Positions 33,990 to 45,601 of a stretch of 64,000 nucleotides of DNA are shown here, in pieces. Source of the DNA: Ashinkailepas kermadecensis (taxonomy: Eukaryota > Arthropoda > Thecostraca > Neolepadidae); contig JAOTOM010004865.1 of assembly GCA_034440615.1 (NCBI GenBank), forward strand, positions 372,001-436,000, in the 5' to 3' direction. The position numbers were made by a program, and so were the translations under genes. The notes beneath the pieces are model-generated. The model worked only from the letters and a program-made list of their open reading frames with translations. It made no database searches and was not told the origin of the DNA. How positions within the stretch are numbered: position 1 is the first letter of the stretch; every line of letters begins with the position of its first letter.

Positions 33990-35480
33990 AGTATATTGAA
34001 TGCATCTATGAAAATCCAGTGCTGGAAAGTAGTCGGAGAAGTACACCCTTTTGCGTCCAATTTCGCCGCCTGTGCATCAATTTCAGCGAGAAGCCCATCC
34101 ATTTTCGACAGTTCGGCGATGCGCATCCAATTTACAAATCACAGCTCCACCTTCGGCCCAGCAGCATTCATTTTGGTACTTGTGCAACCTATTTCGGCAG
34201 AACTGCATTCGAATTCAGATTTGCAGTGCATATTTCGGCATGTGTGGATAATTCAGTGATAGTGCGACGAATTTCGGCAGAGTGGAAGCAAGTTCGACGC
34301 GAAAAATACTCCGCTATGATACTTGTTTTTGTCATATTTGGTTAAATATGTACCCATTGTCCATAAAGGGGAAATTTTTTGACGTTTTGTTTGTGCAATT
34401 ATATATCCAATACATAATGCGACATTGACCAGCGGGTAGTTGCTAACCGGCGCGTCTTGGCATGGTAACGCACTCAACCAATCAGAAGCCAGTAATATTG
34501 TTTTGAAGCCGAGCATGCCGCAACCACAAAGTCAGGAGGTCACAGCTCGTCTGGACGTCGTCATGCCACGTGGCGAAGGACGTACGAGGGGGCGGTACAG
34601 GAACCCAACCGAAGGGGAAAGATGGGCAATCATCAATGCTCGTCTTTCTGGGTACTTCCTGTCGGCCTGCGCAGCCCGTGAGAACATTATCGACTAAGTG
34701 ACGGTCGCCCACGGACTAGGTAGCTTTAATGTACCAACTAACTGTGCTCTGGCGTGTAAGTGTACGTCATGTGCCCATCATTGCGAACACTTCGTTGTTT
34801 GTACCCTTCGTTGTAAGACGTTCATGCGAAATTAATGACATATTCAAATACATGTGATTTGTACATCTGGATATTTCGACATATGCACAAGTTCAAAGTG
34901 CATATGGTTTAAACATAGCCAACAATGTTATTTTTTTACACAACAGAGAAATACGTATTGCCCAATAAAAGACAAAATTTTAACGTTTATGCACATAATG
35001 CGATAGCGGCCAGTGGGGTGCTTCCTTAGACATCACTTCCAGATATAAAACGAGGGTGGTGAAGGGGGTTAAAAACTATCCTCTAGTCAGTAGTGTTCGG
35101 TTCAGTATCGCAGCACCTGAATAACGAGTTGAAAAATCGGAATATGTAGAAGCAAGCGGTTGTCGTAAAAAGCCAACTAGCATTGGAGGTAATACGCAGA
35201 TGCATTTATATTGACCAAACTTTTCATTTTTGAACCGTAATTTTTGCATTGAATTTGGTTGCACTTAGCCGAAATCGGTTGTTGCCGTGCCGAAACAAAC
35301 CTGCATGCCGAATACCATGCTCATTTTACTGAATTATAATGCACTATGCCAAAATTGATTGCACTATTTTTTTAATGCACGCTGCCCAGCCGAATTTCTC
35401 CGTCTTGCGTCATATTCGGACGCAATGTGCTGAAACGACGAAATTGGATGCGCTTAATACTGAAATCAGTGCAGTTTGTT
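33990..35480. repeat. Mirrored degenerate arrays flanking a 0.85-kb core
   Basis: 33990-34310 contains degenerate copies of a GCATCCAATTTCGGCAG motif. 35190-35480 contains the same motif in inverse orientation (GCCGAAATTGG, GACGAAATTGGATGCGC). Between them, about 34350-34450 and 34945-35035 are a diverged direct repeat sharing ATTTT.GACGTTT or ATTTTAACGTTT, ACATAATGCGA and CCAG.GGG. The core contains the plus frame of the next feature. The whole may be the remains of a larger mobile element. Confidence 0.5.
34560..34697 (+). other. Possible transposase-type HTH fragment
   Basis: A plus frame reads RGRYRNPTEGERWAIINARL then SGYFLSACAARENI and stops. The pattern T.xER..II..RLSG.S...CA resembles the first helix-turn-helix of Tc1-like transposases, but it is short and I cannot confirm it. 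No downstream catalytic domain was found. Confidence 0.3.
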
Positions 35481-35512
35481 CAAACTTGCAGGCAAAAAGG
35501 TGTAGATACCGC

Positions 35513-35720
35513 CGTCCCGGTGACTCAGTTGGTTAGAGCGCTGGCCTGCACTGGTCTCCCCTGCCCTGGCAACACAGGGTTCGAGTCGCTTCGCGCGCTC
35601 GCATTTAGCCCCCGGCCAGGAGAGTCAGTTGGCAGCTGGCCCGATAAGGCCTGGGACGAGCTTCCGGGCGGCCGTGTCGGTGCATTGACGGCACATTAAA
35701 CTTTCGGTAAAAAATCTGCC
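35513..35720 (+). mobile_element. tRNA-derived SINE
   Basis: A pol III-type head is visible: box A-like TGACTCAGTTGG at 35521-35532 followed by TTAGAGCGC, and box B GGTTCGAGTCG at 35578-35588. The roughly 45-bp gap between the boxes matches a tRNA without intron. The sequence beyond box B does not pair with the 5' end, so it is not a functional tRNA. A GC-rich body (GCTGGCCCGATAAGGCC, CGGGCGGCCG) follows, and the element ends near the A-rich TTTCGGTAAAAAAT. The head plus unrelated body is the standard SINE plan. The encoded anticodon cannot be assigned safely. Confidence 0.75.
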
Positions 35721-35724
35721 GTTG

Positions 35725-37567
35725 AACTGGAATTAATGGATCGGGTGGTGGGGCCAGTGTTCATGCAACAAGCCCTGCTTAGCAATAGAACCCTGGCTCA
35801 TAAAGCCATCCCAGCAATAATTCGGATTAAATTGACTAACAAAAAAAGAAAAAAGTAGATGAAAGCACCCCAGAGCTTCAAAGGGAATATGTCGTGAGAA
35901 AGCAGCGCCAGTCAACAGAGAGCAGCTAAATAACCGACCCCTCACCGAGCAAAGCCAGTGCCAAATGCGACTAGCCCAGGCACTGGCGGATCCAGCCGAC
36001 TTCCAACGGGGGAAGGGGGGGGGGGGGGCGGAGGAATCGTAACCGTAGTCTAGCCGCCAGGTCGACGTCGTAAGAGAAGAAAAATAGAAAATGATCGCTG
36101 TATCACCCTATTTAGGAGCATGCGTCGTTCCAAATTAATTGCGTGAAAGTGGAAGTGCGACTGTCGTAAAGTGACATTTTGACATCATCATCAAGTCATG
36201 TTTGGATGTCGAAACATTGCTGGCGCACGGAGCATTTGACTGCCGGGACTGGAAGTGCGACGCCAGTCCGAGTGTCATTCCGGCGCCAAATCTCATCGGG
36301 GCCCTGAACACGCCGTCCTGGCCGGTGCTGGCGTCCGGATCGATGCGGCCACCATCTGGACCCGTCTCAGTGGCAATTCGTTCGAGCCGCACAACGTGAA
36401 GGCGCTGGCTGCCGACAGGCACTCGTGTCGGCTTGCCGCAACCTCTCCGTCCTGCTGACGGCTCACACGAGACCTGATGTCCAGCTGATCTGAGCACCCG
36501 CGCGACGTTGACTGCCGCTGCCAGCGCGTGACGCTGGTTTGCCTCGTGGCCGACCGGGATATTGTCTTGAGCTGTGAATTGCGAAAGGTTTTTGAGAGGC
36601 CCGGACACCAGTTTGCCAGGCACTTGCCTGCATTTGCTGGAGTCCATCTTCTTATCTTTGCCAACGAACGCCACACAATGGCCACGGACGGCTGCCTATC
36701 TGCGCTATGAGTAAGCGATCCATTGTGTAGCGCTGCAGGTGTTTGCGGCTCAGGTACACACCACTTGCGCGTCTTTCCACACCGCTGGTGTTCGGATGCT
36801 TTGGCCTCTTCGGTTCGTCTGGATAATCCGAGTAAATGTCAGAAACAAAAGTGATGTTCATTTTCGTAAAGCCAGTATTCAAAGTCACAGCAAATTGAAT
36901 TGTGCATCAGAGTTCTTAAGCTGCAATGACCACACCATGGCCTGACACGGATCCCAGCAAACGGACCTGAAGCTATATACAGCTCTATGTACGTCACATA
37001 AGGTGAAATATGGTGGTTGGGAAGTCAGGAAGCTTTAGTTCCAGTATGCACATTATGCATAATCCACACACATCAGCAAATACTAAAACATATGGGAAAG
37101 GGTGAGCATAAGGATCAGGATGCCTCACCTAAAACATGGGTGTATTTTAGGAGTCTTTGCCATCTGCGACATCTCAATTTCCGCATTTTTGGGGGCATAA
37201 CCAAATAGCTGCTGTTCTCCCTTGCAGGCAGTTTGTTTGCTTTCTCCATTTCTACATGCAGATAGTAAGAGCAGAAAGGACATTTTCTCCGATTTGTTGT
37301 TGGGTTTAACAACAGGTTGCACAGTCTGGTGGAGCTCATTATAATGGACACTTAAACAGGTACCTTCCTGTGTGAAGTCCTGTGATAATGCGCAGCATGA
37401 TGCCATTCCAGCCTCTTCCATTGATCATTTCCACGTTCAGTTGGCTGAACACTTGTTTCAGTTTCACTTTTTGAGAATAGATACCATACCATGGGTGTTG
37501 ATCTGCATGCTTTTTAGGGCGTATTTGCCGCCCCAATGGTGGCTTTGCCCCTGCAATAATTTTAGCC
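35725..37567. other. Unrecognised DNA
   Basis: CACTGGCGGATCCAGCC at about 35978 followed by a long G run (about 36013-36027) resembles a MITE end, but no partner end was found. The 179-codon minus frame 36135-36674 and overlapping plus frames show no domain I recognise. Minus frames at 37115-37421 are likewise unassigned. Confidence 0.3.
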
Positions 37568-37569
37568 TT

Positions 37570-37800
37570 CAACACGCGCCCTGGAGGGCCTCTGAAAATT
37601 ACGCACACTGGAGGGGGGGGGGAATACCGCCCCCTCCAGTGATCCAAAAATTCGCAGGGTGGATGGGTACGGTACTGAACTCTATTGTGTGCAAATTTCA
37701 TGACCTTAGGTCAATATCTTTAAGGTCAAATGAGGTCACATATGTTAAACTTTTCTTGCTTTGCGTGGCTTGGCTTCACATGGGGATCACATGGGTCATC
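37570..37800. mobile_element. Partial copy of the TTAA element
   Basis: Matches the left about 235 bp of the element at 10666: ACACGCGCCCTGGAG, CCTCTGAAAATTACGC, a G-run/C-run hairpin, TTCGCAGGGTGGATGG, CTCTATTGTGTGCAA and the half-site cluster TGACCTTAGGTCA...AGGTCAAATGAGGTCA. The left flank reads TTCAA rather than TTAA, and no right end was found. Confidence 0.75.
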
Positions 37801-37804
37801 AATT

Positions 37805-40050
37805 CAGAATGGACAAGTCAAGGTGTAGGTCAGGCAAGTGTGAATAGATTTTCCGTAAAAGGGTCGTTGGTCAATGGAATAGGCTGCCTGCTGATGTCCC
37901 TCATTGAATGTATTGAAAAATATGGACATATTTTTATAGGTGGAATAATTTTCTTTTTGAGTTTTAATTGGTGGTGAAGGGGTGGTATTTCTGCTAGTAG
38001 TTGTACACTGTTCAGGTCCCTTTAAGTAGGCATGGATGAAGTTGGAAAATTATTGATGGGGCGTGGGTGTGGAAGAGTGTATTATATATAAAGTGAATGA
38101 TGCTAAATACGTCAGGGTAGATAGTTCATTTGGAACGGGGATACGGTGTTGATTGTGGTGTGTCGGAGTCCTTTTTCTCGTCTTGTATATCTTTCCTTGA
38201 ATGGCTTAGCTTAGGGAGCCCATGTGGCTCGTATTAAGTCTGATCACTTTACGACGTTATGCCTGTGTTACGCGATTACTCGATTAGCATTTACTTACTC
38301 GTTCGCTGGCGGTTTTTTCTTTGCAGTTGCGACCTACTGTTTGGCTTGCGACGGTCTCGACTCCCGTTTGTTTCAGCCGTTCCGTTTTCGTCGATGTACG
38401 GCTGAAAGACCGTCTCTGACGGAAGGAGGAGACTGGAAGTGCGCGTCACGGACCGAGGTGTGGTTGATGGGGTGGTGGTGGGCGAGACTATCGACCCTGC
38501 ACTGATCGGTTCTCCCTGCTGGGAGGCGCGCGGCGGCAGCAGCGCAAGGGACGTTGCCAGATATCACAACACATTTCAGTCCTGAGTTAATTTCTGTGCG
38601 CGACTTAGTGCTACTGCTTTGTTCCCGTCCACCTATTTATTATATTTATTGAGTTACGAATGCACATTGCCGCACTTACCTGATAAGCTTAGCTTAGTTT
38701 AGTTTTATAACAGACGATTCTGCGCCTGGCCCGCCGGGCGCGACACCTACCGGCACCAAGTATAGATAGTAGTAGTTCAATGCCGCTAATGGTGGCAGTG
38801 GCAGTTGAATGCCGCTAATGGTGGCCCGCCGAGTTGCTCACCGCGCCCAGGGGGCGGGCTGAGCTGTCACCACCTGGTGACTCGTAACAATGCAAATAAC
38901 CATTGCCCTCACGGGAATATACTATTCACACGTGTGTTACGCATGCTCGAATGAATAGGGCTAGATATGCTGGGTATATAGGTAAGTAGATGGTAGGTAG
39001 GCAGGATGTATGGGTATGATTGGCATTGGTAGGTAGGATGTTGGGAGATGGCTATTTATAATTTAGGGTATGCTATTGATTAGGGTGTTGAGTATCTTTT
39101 TATACAGACTTATAGTATCTTTCCTTTATAGACTTAACCCGGATGGCTTTTATTAAGCCTGAACACTGCATGAATTTATGGCTTTGCGAATCACACCGAT
39201 AAAAGTCGACGAGTAGTCAGCATAAATGAAGTCGATCTATGCATCTTCCTGAATCGAGTCCCGTCCGTGCTTGAGGAAGAGCCGATATTTGAGATACAGG
39301 AATGTTTAGAGAAAAAGCCGTACTAGCTGCGTGACATTACAGGGCGACAGTGTGAAAGGAGGCCATCGAAAACTAGTTTTCCAAAACAATTGGAGCACTG
39401 CATAGGTAAGGACATTCCTCAGTAGTTGTCGGAGCTCTATTTGTGTACTGATAAAATGCTCACCTCCTTCCACACCCACTGAAACACGCCTTGGCACAGG
39501 GAAAGCTTACGCAGGATTAAATGGGCACGGCCGCCAGCTCATGGAAACATTGAAATATGTTCCGGGCACTTCACCCGTCCGGTCAACATGCCTTGTGCGT
39601 TCCAATTGAGGAGAGGAGCAGCTCGATGGTATCCTTAATTGCGTTAAGTTAAGGCTATTAACCACAGTGTCAGACTGTGCGACAACAGGAAGATCGGGCA
39701 ATCTTGAACTGGAATAATGCGTTGAATACGTTGGCACAGTCGAGTGGACTGCTGCAAGTGCTTCCTTCGTGGGCAAAACTAGTGGTACTGAGACGAGATA
39801 AATTTAAGCATTTAATAAATGACCGAAACGTTTTTGGATTGTCCCGAAAATAATATACTAAGCTCATCAGGTAGCTACTGCATTTAGCGTCGGCTGCAGT
39901 CTTGAAGTCAGATCCAGCACGAGAGAAAGCAGCAGCATTTGCTGGCGTGTGCGCTGTTTTCCCGAGGCGACGTGCAGGGCCTTTCCCCCTGAGAGCGCGT
40001 CTGCCGAGCTGCGCCAAACAATGATGGCAATTTGCAGCGGCGAGTAACCG
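37805..40050. other. Unrecognised DNA
   Basis: Two copies of TGCCGCTAATGGTGGC lie about 30 bp apart near 38780-38835, and a TAGG-rich stretch lies near 38980-39050. No gene recognised. Confidence 0.3.
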
Positions 40051-40106
40051 TGGACGCGTAACGAGCAACGGCAGCGTTGGACGCGTACTGAGCAACGGCA
40101 GCGTTG
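40051..40106. repeat. 27-bp direct tandem duplication
   Basis: GGACGCGTAACGAGCAACGG followed by CAGCGTT occurs twice in tandem with two base differences. Confidence 0.85.
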
Positions 40107-40274
40107 GCTGAATCACATGGCAAGTTCTCAGCAGAGTCTGCGCCAAAATCGGACAGCAAGCACGGCAGACACTGCAATGCGACACACAGACCATCAAAGT
40201 AGGCTGTGCGGTAGCTCAATACATTAATCCTGAGACTGGAGGGGTGGAGGTGGGGGGGGGGTTGCTAGATGCCG

Positions 40275-41488
40275 GCATCGAGAAACACAGACTCTGATGA
40301 TCATGGACCACGGACTAGCCGATGATTGTAAAGCTAGCCGAAAACGATTCTGGTCGCTATTAAACGTGTGACCAAAAATCATCGACATCACGACTCCGCG
40401 TGAAACCAATGGTGATATTCTTTCCGATGGCGCCCAGAGTGTCGCCATTTTTACGACGCATTCGCCGCGAAGCTCTCCGATCCTGCCGCTACGAGTCAGT
40501 TTCCTCCTGCGCCGGTGTCCTCCGTTGATGATAATCTACGCCGGTGTCCTCCGTTGATGATAATCTACGCCGGTGTCCTCCGTTGATGATAATCTACGCC
40601 GGTGTCCTCCGTTGATGATAATCTACGCCGGTGTCCTCCGTTGATGATAATCTACCTGATAGTGTGATCTCCGCTGTCGCTGTCAACAGGGCATTGCAGA
40701 CGGCCCAGCCGCATAGGGCCTGCTGGTCTGATAATGTCAGCGCCCGTATCGTTAAGGAGTACAGTGACGGGCCTTTCACGCCGCTCACTAGGCTGTTTTC
40801 TGCCTACAGCAAGGTGTGTTCCCAGCACGTTGGATGGATGCTAACAATCCCTATGCACAACAATCGGGGCAAGAAGAACCCAGCGGACTACCGTGCTGTG
40901 TCCCTCCCTCCCTCTCTCCTGTCCCTCGGAAAAGTACTTGAACGATGTGTTTATTATGAGCATCTATTTCGTCAGGTGTCAACAGTGCTGTTTTCAAAAC
41001 ATCACAGTTCATTCACCGCAGGTCTTGTGTGACGAACTGTGTAGTATATATGACGCATTCGTGGGAGGCCATATCGGTTGATATCAGATGGATTCAGTCT
41101 ACACAGATTACTCGGCCACATTCCAAAGTGTTGACAATCATTATTCACAAGCTCAAAAACTCCCTTCACATTCCAAATTCGGCCGTACTCTATTTTATCT
41201 TATTCCTGTCTGATCGACACCAGAGCGGAATCTTGGATGTAAAAACACCAGATTGGAAACCAGTTACTTCCGGCGTCCTTGAGGGAGGACTAATTTCACG
41301 ATTTATTTTCTCGATGCCCGTCAATAATTTGCCACATGAAAGATCAAATCCAGCGGCCCTGTGTACCTTGATGACGTCAAAATATTCCGCAAAATTTGAG
41401 GCCCTGCTGACGGTGCCGAACTTCAGAGTGACCAGCCTCAGAGCCTGGTCCGTCAGCTGGGATCCCAACCTAAAGCCTTCATAAAGCA
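40275..41488 (+). pseudogene. Family 3 non-LTR retrotransposon, RT part (F3 left)
   Basis: The plus strand reads, across frameshifts, CKASRKRFWSLLN; NGDILSDGAQSVA; PAPVSSVDDNL; then RT motifs: SDNVSARIVKE, IPMHNNRGKKNPADYRAVSL (RT1-RT2), SLGKVLERCVYYE, IIIHKLKNS, LSDRHQSGILD, and SGVLEGGLISRFIFSMPVNN where an intact RT has SGVPQGxLLxPxLFxxxVND. The YADD box is replaced by an out-of-frame TLMTSKYS. It breaks off at NLKPS just before the thumb, where a terminal-inverted-repeat element is inserted, and resumes at 43658. No endonuclease was seen upstream. The clade (CR1/Jockey/RTE-like) is not determined. Confidence 0.8.
40511..40655. repeat. 29-bp minisatellite inside F3, 5 perfect copies
   Basis: GCCGGTGTCCTCCGTTGATG starts at 40511, 40540, 40569, 40598 and 40627. 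One unit encodes the PVSSVDDNL stretch of F3. Four extra 29-bp copies add 116 bp and break the frame, while removing them restores continuity into LPDSVISAVAVNRAL. Confidence 0.95.
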
Positions 41489-43657
41489 AATGGACAAGTT
41501 TCATGTAATGGGTTTTTGGTTGCAAAAACAACTGTAATAATACTTCGTAAACAAATCTGACATATTTTTCTCACATGAGAATCATTTACAACACAATTGA
41601 ATAATTTCACTTAGGGGTTGCCATCGATTTTAAAACTTTCCCGTAGCAATGACGTCACATATGTGGGATCTAGAAACGGCCAAGCCTGAAACACACAGGG
41701 AACCATACGTTGGATTGTTCCATGCGAAGTTTTTCAACCGACTCGTGTCATGGATACTAAGGCGAGGGCTTGTGATACTGAAATGTTACCAATTGTTACG
41801 AAGATATGAAGCTTGGAAGGGTAGGTAATTTATTATGGTGGTAATACAGCAACTAACATTTTTGTTTCAAATCCGGCGCAATGCGGTGCGTACAAACAGC
41901 AAAAGCTTGCACTATGTTTATGGGCAAAATGATTAAAATGATGGAAAAGACAATGACATAGATTATGTGTGGCTTAGCTGAACAAACACCATGGCTTCCC
42001 CCTCAGCAAAACAGAAGCTGATTATACCTAGTTTCATAATTGGCATTCCATAGTGGGGTAAACTGCAAGCTGCATCCCAATGTAAGTACTTGATAAATGA
42101 TCAATGAATAGCATGCCAAGTTTATTTTAATTTGTGAATATTGCACATTTCACATCACATGACTGGTAAAATATATGGACAAATATATACAGATGCAGTT
42201 GAAATGCACATGTGTATTGTAATAGTTTGGCAGATTGCTGGCGTAGTTTTTACATGGAATGTGAGGCATATTGTGAAATTTAACTGCGCTGGAGAAGAGC
42301 ATTATAAGTATACTACTGCTGGTGTTTCTGCAGTTTTCTTCAAAATGTAATGGGTTCTGGCATTATTGTGCCCTAAGGTATTCATGTGACAAATTTTGCA
42401 TACATTTTACCTGCATGAAGCAAAGTGATTTGGTGTGGCTATGTCAGGTTTGGTTAGGTTATTTATCTAGGAATTTGCTTTTTTAGATACTTTTTCTTAT
42501 AGAAAGTTTTGTCCATGTTACATTTCGTTTGGCTTTCCATTAACAATTATTTGAGCAAAACTTGCTTGAATTTTGTGCACTTTTTATTATTATTTTTGTC
42601 CATGGGAGGTTAAGTTATATTAGGTTAGGCCATGCTACACTTTTTTCTCTTTTTTCCATTATTTTTCTGCTATATTACCCATCTCCAAGCCCATTTTCGT
42701 GTTATTTTGCCAGCCAACTGAAAAGTACGCATTTGCAGAGATAAGGAGTAACCACACCATGTTGACCACATTCATGAACATTGCGCTGGAAAAAGAAATT
42801 CCAAGAATTAAACAAAATATCCTAAAGCACAAATGTGCCAAATGTCTTGCCATCTTCAGCATGCTGCAGTCAGCTAGAAAATGTCAATTATCTTCACTTA
42901 ATGCTAATATGAAAGGGTTGTGCATATCCATATTTCCAACAAGATCTATACTAACAAGTTCCCATCTTTGTAAAAAGCATACTTCTATTTTGTGGGAGTT
43001 TTCACAAAAATGGAAAATGAAATCACCGTTTTCAAGCTAAAACTTCATGTGAAATACATCAATGTTTACACTTCTGAGGAAAGTACTCTAGTTTCAGCCT
43101 CCCCTCATCATTAGGCGTGCCCACGCGAATCAAAATACTCGTGCCCCGTCTACCAGTGATACATATACATAGAAATATTCGTCGCAGTAAGTGGGGCCAC
43201 TAGCAGAGATCAGCGGACTGCCTCGGCGTGCAGAATCGCTCGACAACATCCTCATCTAGTCGGCCGTCGGGAGGCCGATGAACATTGCTTCTGGCTTACT
43301 TGCAGTTGCATTTGTATACAACGGCACAAACAAGAATAATAGCGCCGTTTTCTACGATCCATTTGCCCCCGACGATCGGATGTGACCCAAGCTAAAACTG
43401 CCGCGATTATTACGAACTGGCAGCTTCCCAAATGGAAGATATAATGGGCGGCAGTCAAGCATCGCTGAACTCTATATATGTGACGTCATACATACTTTGA
43501 ACAGTCTCAAAGCGAGGCATTCTGAGGCGCTTCTTTGAACTATTTATGTAATTTAGGGATACAAAAAGAATGAATGCCATCATCGTCTTTAAAATTAGAT
43601 ATCACTAGCGAAACTTGAAAAAAAATACGGTCTGTCCCGACATGAAACTTGTCCATT
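41489..43657. mobile_element. TIR element inserted in F3, 2.17 kb
   Basis: Bounded by a perfect 18-bp inverted repeat: AATGGACAAGTTTCATGT at 41489-41506 and its exact reverse complement at 43640-43657. It sits precisely between two collinear pieces of the F3 RT (NLKPS on the left, FTTIRLAPVHTRHHIG on the right). CRE-like TGACGTCA motifs lie near both ends (about 41650 and 43482). No transposase frame was found and no clear target duplication could be defined, so the superfamily is open. It contains R copy 3. Confidence 0.7.
42367..42832. mobile_element. TIR repeat R, copy 3, nested
   Basis: Collinear with R copies at 20228 and 20795: TTTTGCATACATTTTACCTG and CATGAAGCAAAG on the left, CAACTGAAAAGTACGC in the middle, GAAATTCCAAGAATT on the right. 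Ends TGTGCCCTAAGGTA and (reverse complement) TGTGCTTTAGGATA are inverted. It lies inside the 2.17-kb TIR element. Confidence 0.65.
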
Positions 43658-44405
43658 GTTTACGACGATCAGACTCGCACCCGTCCACACCCGTCACCAC
43701 ATAGGTGATGAGGAACTTTAGGCTGTCGACGAGATATGGGATCTCGGCGTGATAACTGACAGGAGGCTCCCTGTTGCCGCGCATGTGGCCGCTATCATCA
43801 TCCGCGCCAGCAGAAGCTTAGTGACGGTCATTCACGCTCTGCCCAGACCGGCGGTGTCAGTGCCAGGGTCAACCGCGGCGGCCCGCTGGCGGCCTGTTCC
43901 GCTCACGTGAAGTCGATCCTCGAGTACTGCAGCATCGTTTGGACGGGTGCTGCAACAAAATCGCACACGATTCGGTTCGATCGTGTCAAACACAAACTTC
44001 TTATCTGGATGCAACATCACATTTCAGACTCTCCGAATTATATTCCAAATCGGTGCCCTCATCTGCACTTTAATCTCATCCCAATTGCGGCATGGCGAGT
44101 ACGGCACGATCTTGTATTTATTATACACGTTTTTGCGACCAGCGCTGATTCGCCAGTCCTGCTGAGCCGTTTTCCGGTGCACGTTCCGACTCGGGCGAGC
44201 CACTGACGACAGCTGTTTTCTGTCCCCCGCCAGCGCGTGTGAACTGCGTCTCAGACGGATGCTCGGATTTCTCAGGTCGTTAATGACTTTCTGTCCCATG
44301 TCAGTAGTGACGCTGATGTATTTTCTGACTACACAAATGCGAAGAAGAAGAAAGTTGTGCAATGCGATTCCCGTATTGAAGTTTTAGGAAGGCGAAGCTT
44401 GCGAT
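43658..44405 (+). pseudogene. Family 3 non-LTR retrotransposon, thumb and C-terminus (F3 right)
   Basis: Continues F3 after the insertion: FTTIRLAPVHTRHHIGDEEL, AVDEIWDLGVITDRRLPVAA, HVAAIIIRASRSL, a frameshift, then KSILEYCSIVWTGAATKSHT and IRFDRVKHKLLIWMQHH. Further on come RVRHDLVFIIHVF, DSPVLLSRFPVHVPTRASH and NDFLSHVSSDADVF, ending at a stop near 44404. The order (DLGV, SILEY..VW, RLDRVQHKFL-like, DSPVLL..FPLHVP-like) is the conserved C-terminal part of non-LTR reverse transcriptases. No RNase H domain was seen, in contrast to families 1 and 2. At least one in-frame stop and one frameshift are present. Confidence 0.8.
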
Positions 44406-44409
44406 AAGG

Positions 44410-45395
44410 TAATCTAACCGGTTCCAAAGAAGTTCTGTAATATCTACACGTAGCACGGCCCACCTGTTGCTCGTCCGAGGAATACCAGCAGCAGGAGCCA
44501 CCTATTGCTCGTCCCACAAATGTAGCCTGGCTTCACTTCGTTCGCGCCAGATAGATGGCGTACAGGTGGACGGTTTAGTGGCCCGTACTATAGGTTCTCT
44601 CGGGCGCCACTAGGCGGCGCCACGGTTGAGGCCCTCTGGGGTCAGGCGTGACGTGACCCGCCGTCAGCTGTCGCAGCTGTCGCTGATGCCAGTCGGGTCT
44701 CGTCGAATTCGCTGCCAGGTGAGGTCACGGTGAAGCCACAATGTGACGCGAGCAGGACTGCTGCCAATCGGTGACGCGAACCACGGATGAGTGACGTCAC
44801 TCCTGACTCCAACTCACCTGATCACCGTGTGACTGGCATCCTTACTAGTCCAGTGTGTCCTCAACCACGCAAATACTCTAAGCTTGTGGGGTGTCGGCAG
44901 TGGCTTGCCATGTTTCAAACATGCCGAAATAATATAACATAAGTTGCTAGATACCAAAGTGATTGACACTTAAAGGTGCCCTGATAGAATCAGCTGCAGC
45001 CGAACAGTCATGAACACACCTTCATGGTGCGCGCAGACGTCACATCCATGCTTTGCCCATTTCATTTTCTAAATCCAGAATTCAATTCAGGAACCGATCA
45101 TGATACTGCCAAAAGCCAGCTGGGAAGTGAAAAGCTGGTGCTAAGTTAACGAAACGTGCACCGGATTCAATGTCCGATAATAACACAACTGTACCTGGAG
45201 TCAGAGACTCATCTACGTAATTTCTACTGGGTGGGATTTCTTGCTGATACCTAATCAACAAAATATGGAAGAATACATAGCAACAGGCACGGTTCTAAAG
45301 CGATGATGAACAAGCACCTCGTTCTGAAGACGAAAAGGAGTGTGCTTTGCAAGAGCGCTATTTCGTGTGTCGCACTTGTTATTCGTGAATCTGCG
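44410..45395. other. Unrecognised DNA
   Basis: No gene recognised; a CAGCTGTCG duplication lies near 44668-44687. Confidence 0.3.
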
Positions 45396-45403
45396 TGGCG
45401 AAC

Positions 45404-45601
45404 AGTAGCGCAACCAGGATTTTCCTAAGGGGAGGCCTGTCCACCCAAAAATGTGATGGAACAGAGAAAGCTTCCGGCGCTCTTCGTGCACCGAAGATTT
45501 ACGGCTTTGCATGGCAACTATCAAAATGTATCATTTGATCTTGTGTATTTTTGGGGGTGTTAAGGGGTCCGAACCTCCGGTCCCCCTTGGCTGCGCCTCT
45601 G
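45404..45601. mobile_element. hAT-like MITE, copy 1
   Basis: A 198-bp element with ends CAGTAGCGCAACCA and (reverse complement) CAGAGGCGCAGCCA. It is flanked by an 8-bp near-perfect duplication, GTGGCGAA (45396-45403) and GTGGCGAG (45602-45609). Internally it shares GGATTTTCCTAA, CATTTGATCTTGTGTATTTT and CCCCTTGGCTGC with the MITE at 53856. An 8-bp duplication and CAG..CTG ends are typical of the hAT superfamily. Confidence 0.8.

Noticed and set aside
35513..35590. Functional tRNA gene
   Set aside because: Boxes A and B are present but the acceptor stem does not pair and the 3' part is SINE body.
35978..36030. MITE end (CACTGGCGGATCCAGCC plus G run)
   Set aside because: No partner end or target duplication found.
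36135..36674. 179-codon minus-strand frame
   Set aside because: Overlapped by plus frames of similar quality. No recognisable motif.
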